34,854 nt of DNA from Bacteroidales bacterium UBA5833 (GTDB taxonomy: Bacteria; Bacteroidota; Bacteroidia; Bacteroidales; Lentimicrobiaceae): assembly GCA_002433025.1 (NCBI GenBank), contig DJGZ01000076.1, positions 1-34,854 on the forward strand, read 5' to 3'. Positions within the stretch are counted from its first letter, which is position 1, and every line of letters begins with the position of its first letter. Below, one piece after another: positions 34,149 through 34,854 of the stretch. The notes under the pieces were generated by a model. That model was not told the DNA's origin, did not search any database, and saw only the letters and a program-made list of their open reading frames with translations. The position numbers and the translations under genes are program-made.

Positions 34149-34374
34149 CCAATGCGGAGGCTTTAGCCCAAAATACGGCAAAAGTTTATAGGCAGCCCGG
34201 CAATCGTTAATACCGGCAAGCCCGGAGCTTCCCCTGTTCAGGCTTCTCCCGGCTTTTCGGCTAAAGCCGGTTGGTTCGGGGTTCTGCTTTTACTCCGGGC
34301 TGAAGCCTGGAGTAAAGCAAACAGAGTTATCTTACTGTTCATCAGAAAACTGACGTCTGAATCCGGAACTAATG
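34149..34374. repeat. Hairpin-rich intergenic repeat, copy 1
   Basis: About 226 bp, repeated in the same direction exactly 346 bases further on without any insertion or deletion; the first ~187 bases are the most similar. It contains the palindromic core GGCTTTAGCC (34159-34168), its complement within CGGCTAAAGCCG (34259-34270), and a hairpin around 34290-34315 (TTACTCCGGGCT / AGCCTGGAGTAA, one G-U). Confidence 0.8.
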
Positions 34375-34454
34375 CCAACCAACGCACATAGGCTATTTTG
34401 CCTTAAACACAATATCCTTTATATCCTGCATTTTCTGAAAAGGTCAATGCCGGT

Positions 34455-34486
34455 TTATTACCCCCGGCTTGAGCCGGGGGTAATAA
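34455..34486. repeat. Perfect 15-bp palindrome between the two repeats
   Basis: Arms 34455-34469 and 34472-34486 (TTATTACCCCCGGCT / AGCCGGGGGTAATAA) with a 2-base loop. GC-rich in the centre, AT-rich at the ends. It would form a very stable hairpin in RNA from either strand and could act as a bidirectional terminator. Confidence 0.8.
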
Positions 34487-34494
34487 GGAGCTGA

Positions 34495-34720
34495 CCAACG
34501 CGGGGGCTTTAGCCCAAAATACGGCAAAAGTTTATAGGCAGCCCGGCATCAGTTAATACCGGAAAGCCCATAACTTTCCCTGTTCAGGCTTCTCCCGGTT
34601 TTTCGGCTAAAGCCGTTTGGTTCGGGGATCTGCATTTACCCCGGGCTGAAGCCCGGAGTAAAGCAAAAAGGATGATCTTACAATTCTTTAAAAATCTGAG
34701 GTCTGAATCAGAAATTAAGG
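34495..34720. repeat. Hairpin-rich intergenic repeat, copy 2
   Basis: Second copy of the element at 34149. It carries GGGCTTTAGCCC (34503-34514), the same CGGCTAAAGCCG core and the TTACCCCGGGCT / AGCCCGGAGTAA hairpin. Several substitutions inside stems differ between copies while stems remain mostly paired, hinting that structure is kept. Confidence 0.8.
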
Positions 34721-34854
34721 TCAGCCTACTCATGAACAAGGAGATTGAACCAATCACCAACTGGACTTTGTTTTTTATTCTTTTTCCGGCGCATCAAATT
34801 TGGAATTACCCCCATTTGAAAAATGATTTCAGGGTAGTTCATTATAGGATGTGC

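Larger units (their letters stand above)
33932..34854. other. Gene-free region with repeats at the window end
   Basis: No convincing coding frame in 920 bases. It begins with AT-rich DNA, followed by two copies of a ~226-bp repeat (34149-34374 and 34495-34720) with a strong separate hairpin between them (34455-34486). No transposase, tRNA or attachment site is visible. Confidence 0.6.

Noticed and set aside
34789..34799. GCGCATCAAAT near the right end, identical to the first 11 bases of the window
   Set aside because: Too short to claim a duplicated boundary or circular overlap; probably coincidence.

Overview
The window looks like chromosomal DNA from an anaerobic or facultative member of the Bacteroidota, most likely a Bacteroidales/Marinilabiliales-type organism. 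The evidence is a SusC/SusD pair, three proteins ending in type IX secretion (T9SS) C-terminal sorting domains, Bacteroidota-type promoter boxes (TAnnTTTG) upstream of several genes, and a long class-I-type hybrid cluster protein typical of anaerobes. Nearly every gene after position 2,600 lies on the minus strand. I found no rRNA, tRNA, CRISPR array, transposase or phage gene.

Layout. 1-2.5 kb (+): a small exported, probably outer-membrane protein and an AbgT-family transporter. 2.7-10.4 kb (-): a three-gene operon, susC > susD > a secreted PNGase F-like glycoamidase carrying a LamG domain; together these look like a small locus for harvesting N-glycans or glycoproteins. 10.6-11.4 kb: a T9SS-sorted protein with one haem-c motif. 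11.9-17.0 kb: a fused FAD/Fe-S D-2-hydroxyacid dehydrogenase, a DUF1338 (HglS-type) protein and a lipoate-protein ligase. The first two would connect 2-oxoadipate to D-2-hydroxyglutarate and then to 2-oxoglutarate. 17.2-19.3 kb: nrfH-nrfA, the cytochrome c nitrite reductase for ammonification, with a good promoter and terminator. 19.4-24.3 kb: a 1613-residue secreted Asp-box propeller/beta-helix protein. 24.5-26.4 kb: a PepSY-type membrane protein overlapping a cupin. 26.5-33.1 kb: a tight operon running Rrf2 regulator > ferredoxin-like Fe-S protein > porin > Hcp > DUF438-hemerythrin-PAS protein > DUF1858-DUF2249 protein > cupin. 33.5-33.9 kb: a second, paralogous Rrf2 regulator. 33.9-34.85 kb: gene-free DNA with two copies of a ~226-bp hairpin-rich repeat.

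How the parts work together (inference). NrfHA reduces nitrite to ammonium at the cytoplasmic membrane. Hcp, the di-iron hemerythrin protein and the DUF1858/DUF2249 protein fit handling of nitric oxide or hydroxylamine by-products and repair of damaged metal centres. The ferredoxin-like protein at the head of the operon is the natural candidate electron donor, since no Hcr-type reductase is present. Both Rrf2 regulators keep three cysteines suited to an Fe-S sensor, and both have the same interrupted palindrome (TATTTG-6-CAAAT) just upstream, overlapping the predicted -7 promoter region. This suggests shared or cross-regulation.

The most interesting signals are the complete Rrf2/Hcp operon with its paired operators, the susCD-PNGase operon (whose enzyme appears to lack one of the three classical acidic active-site residues), and the DUF1338/D-2-hydroxyglutarate module.
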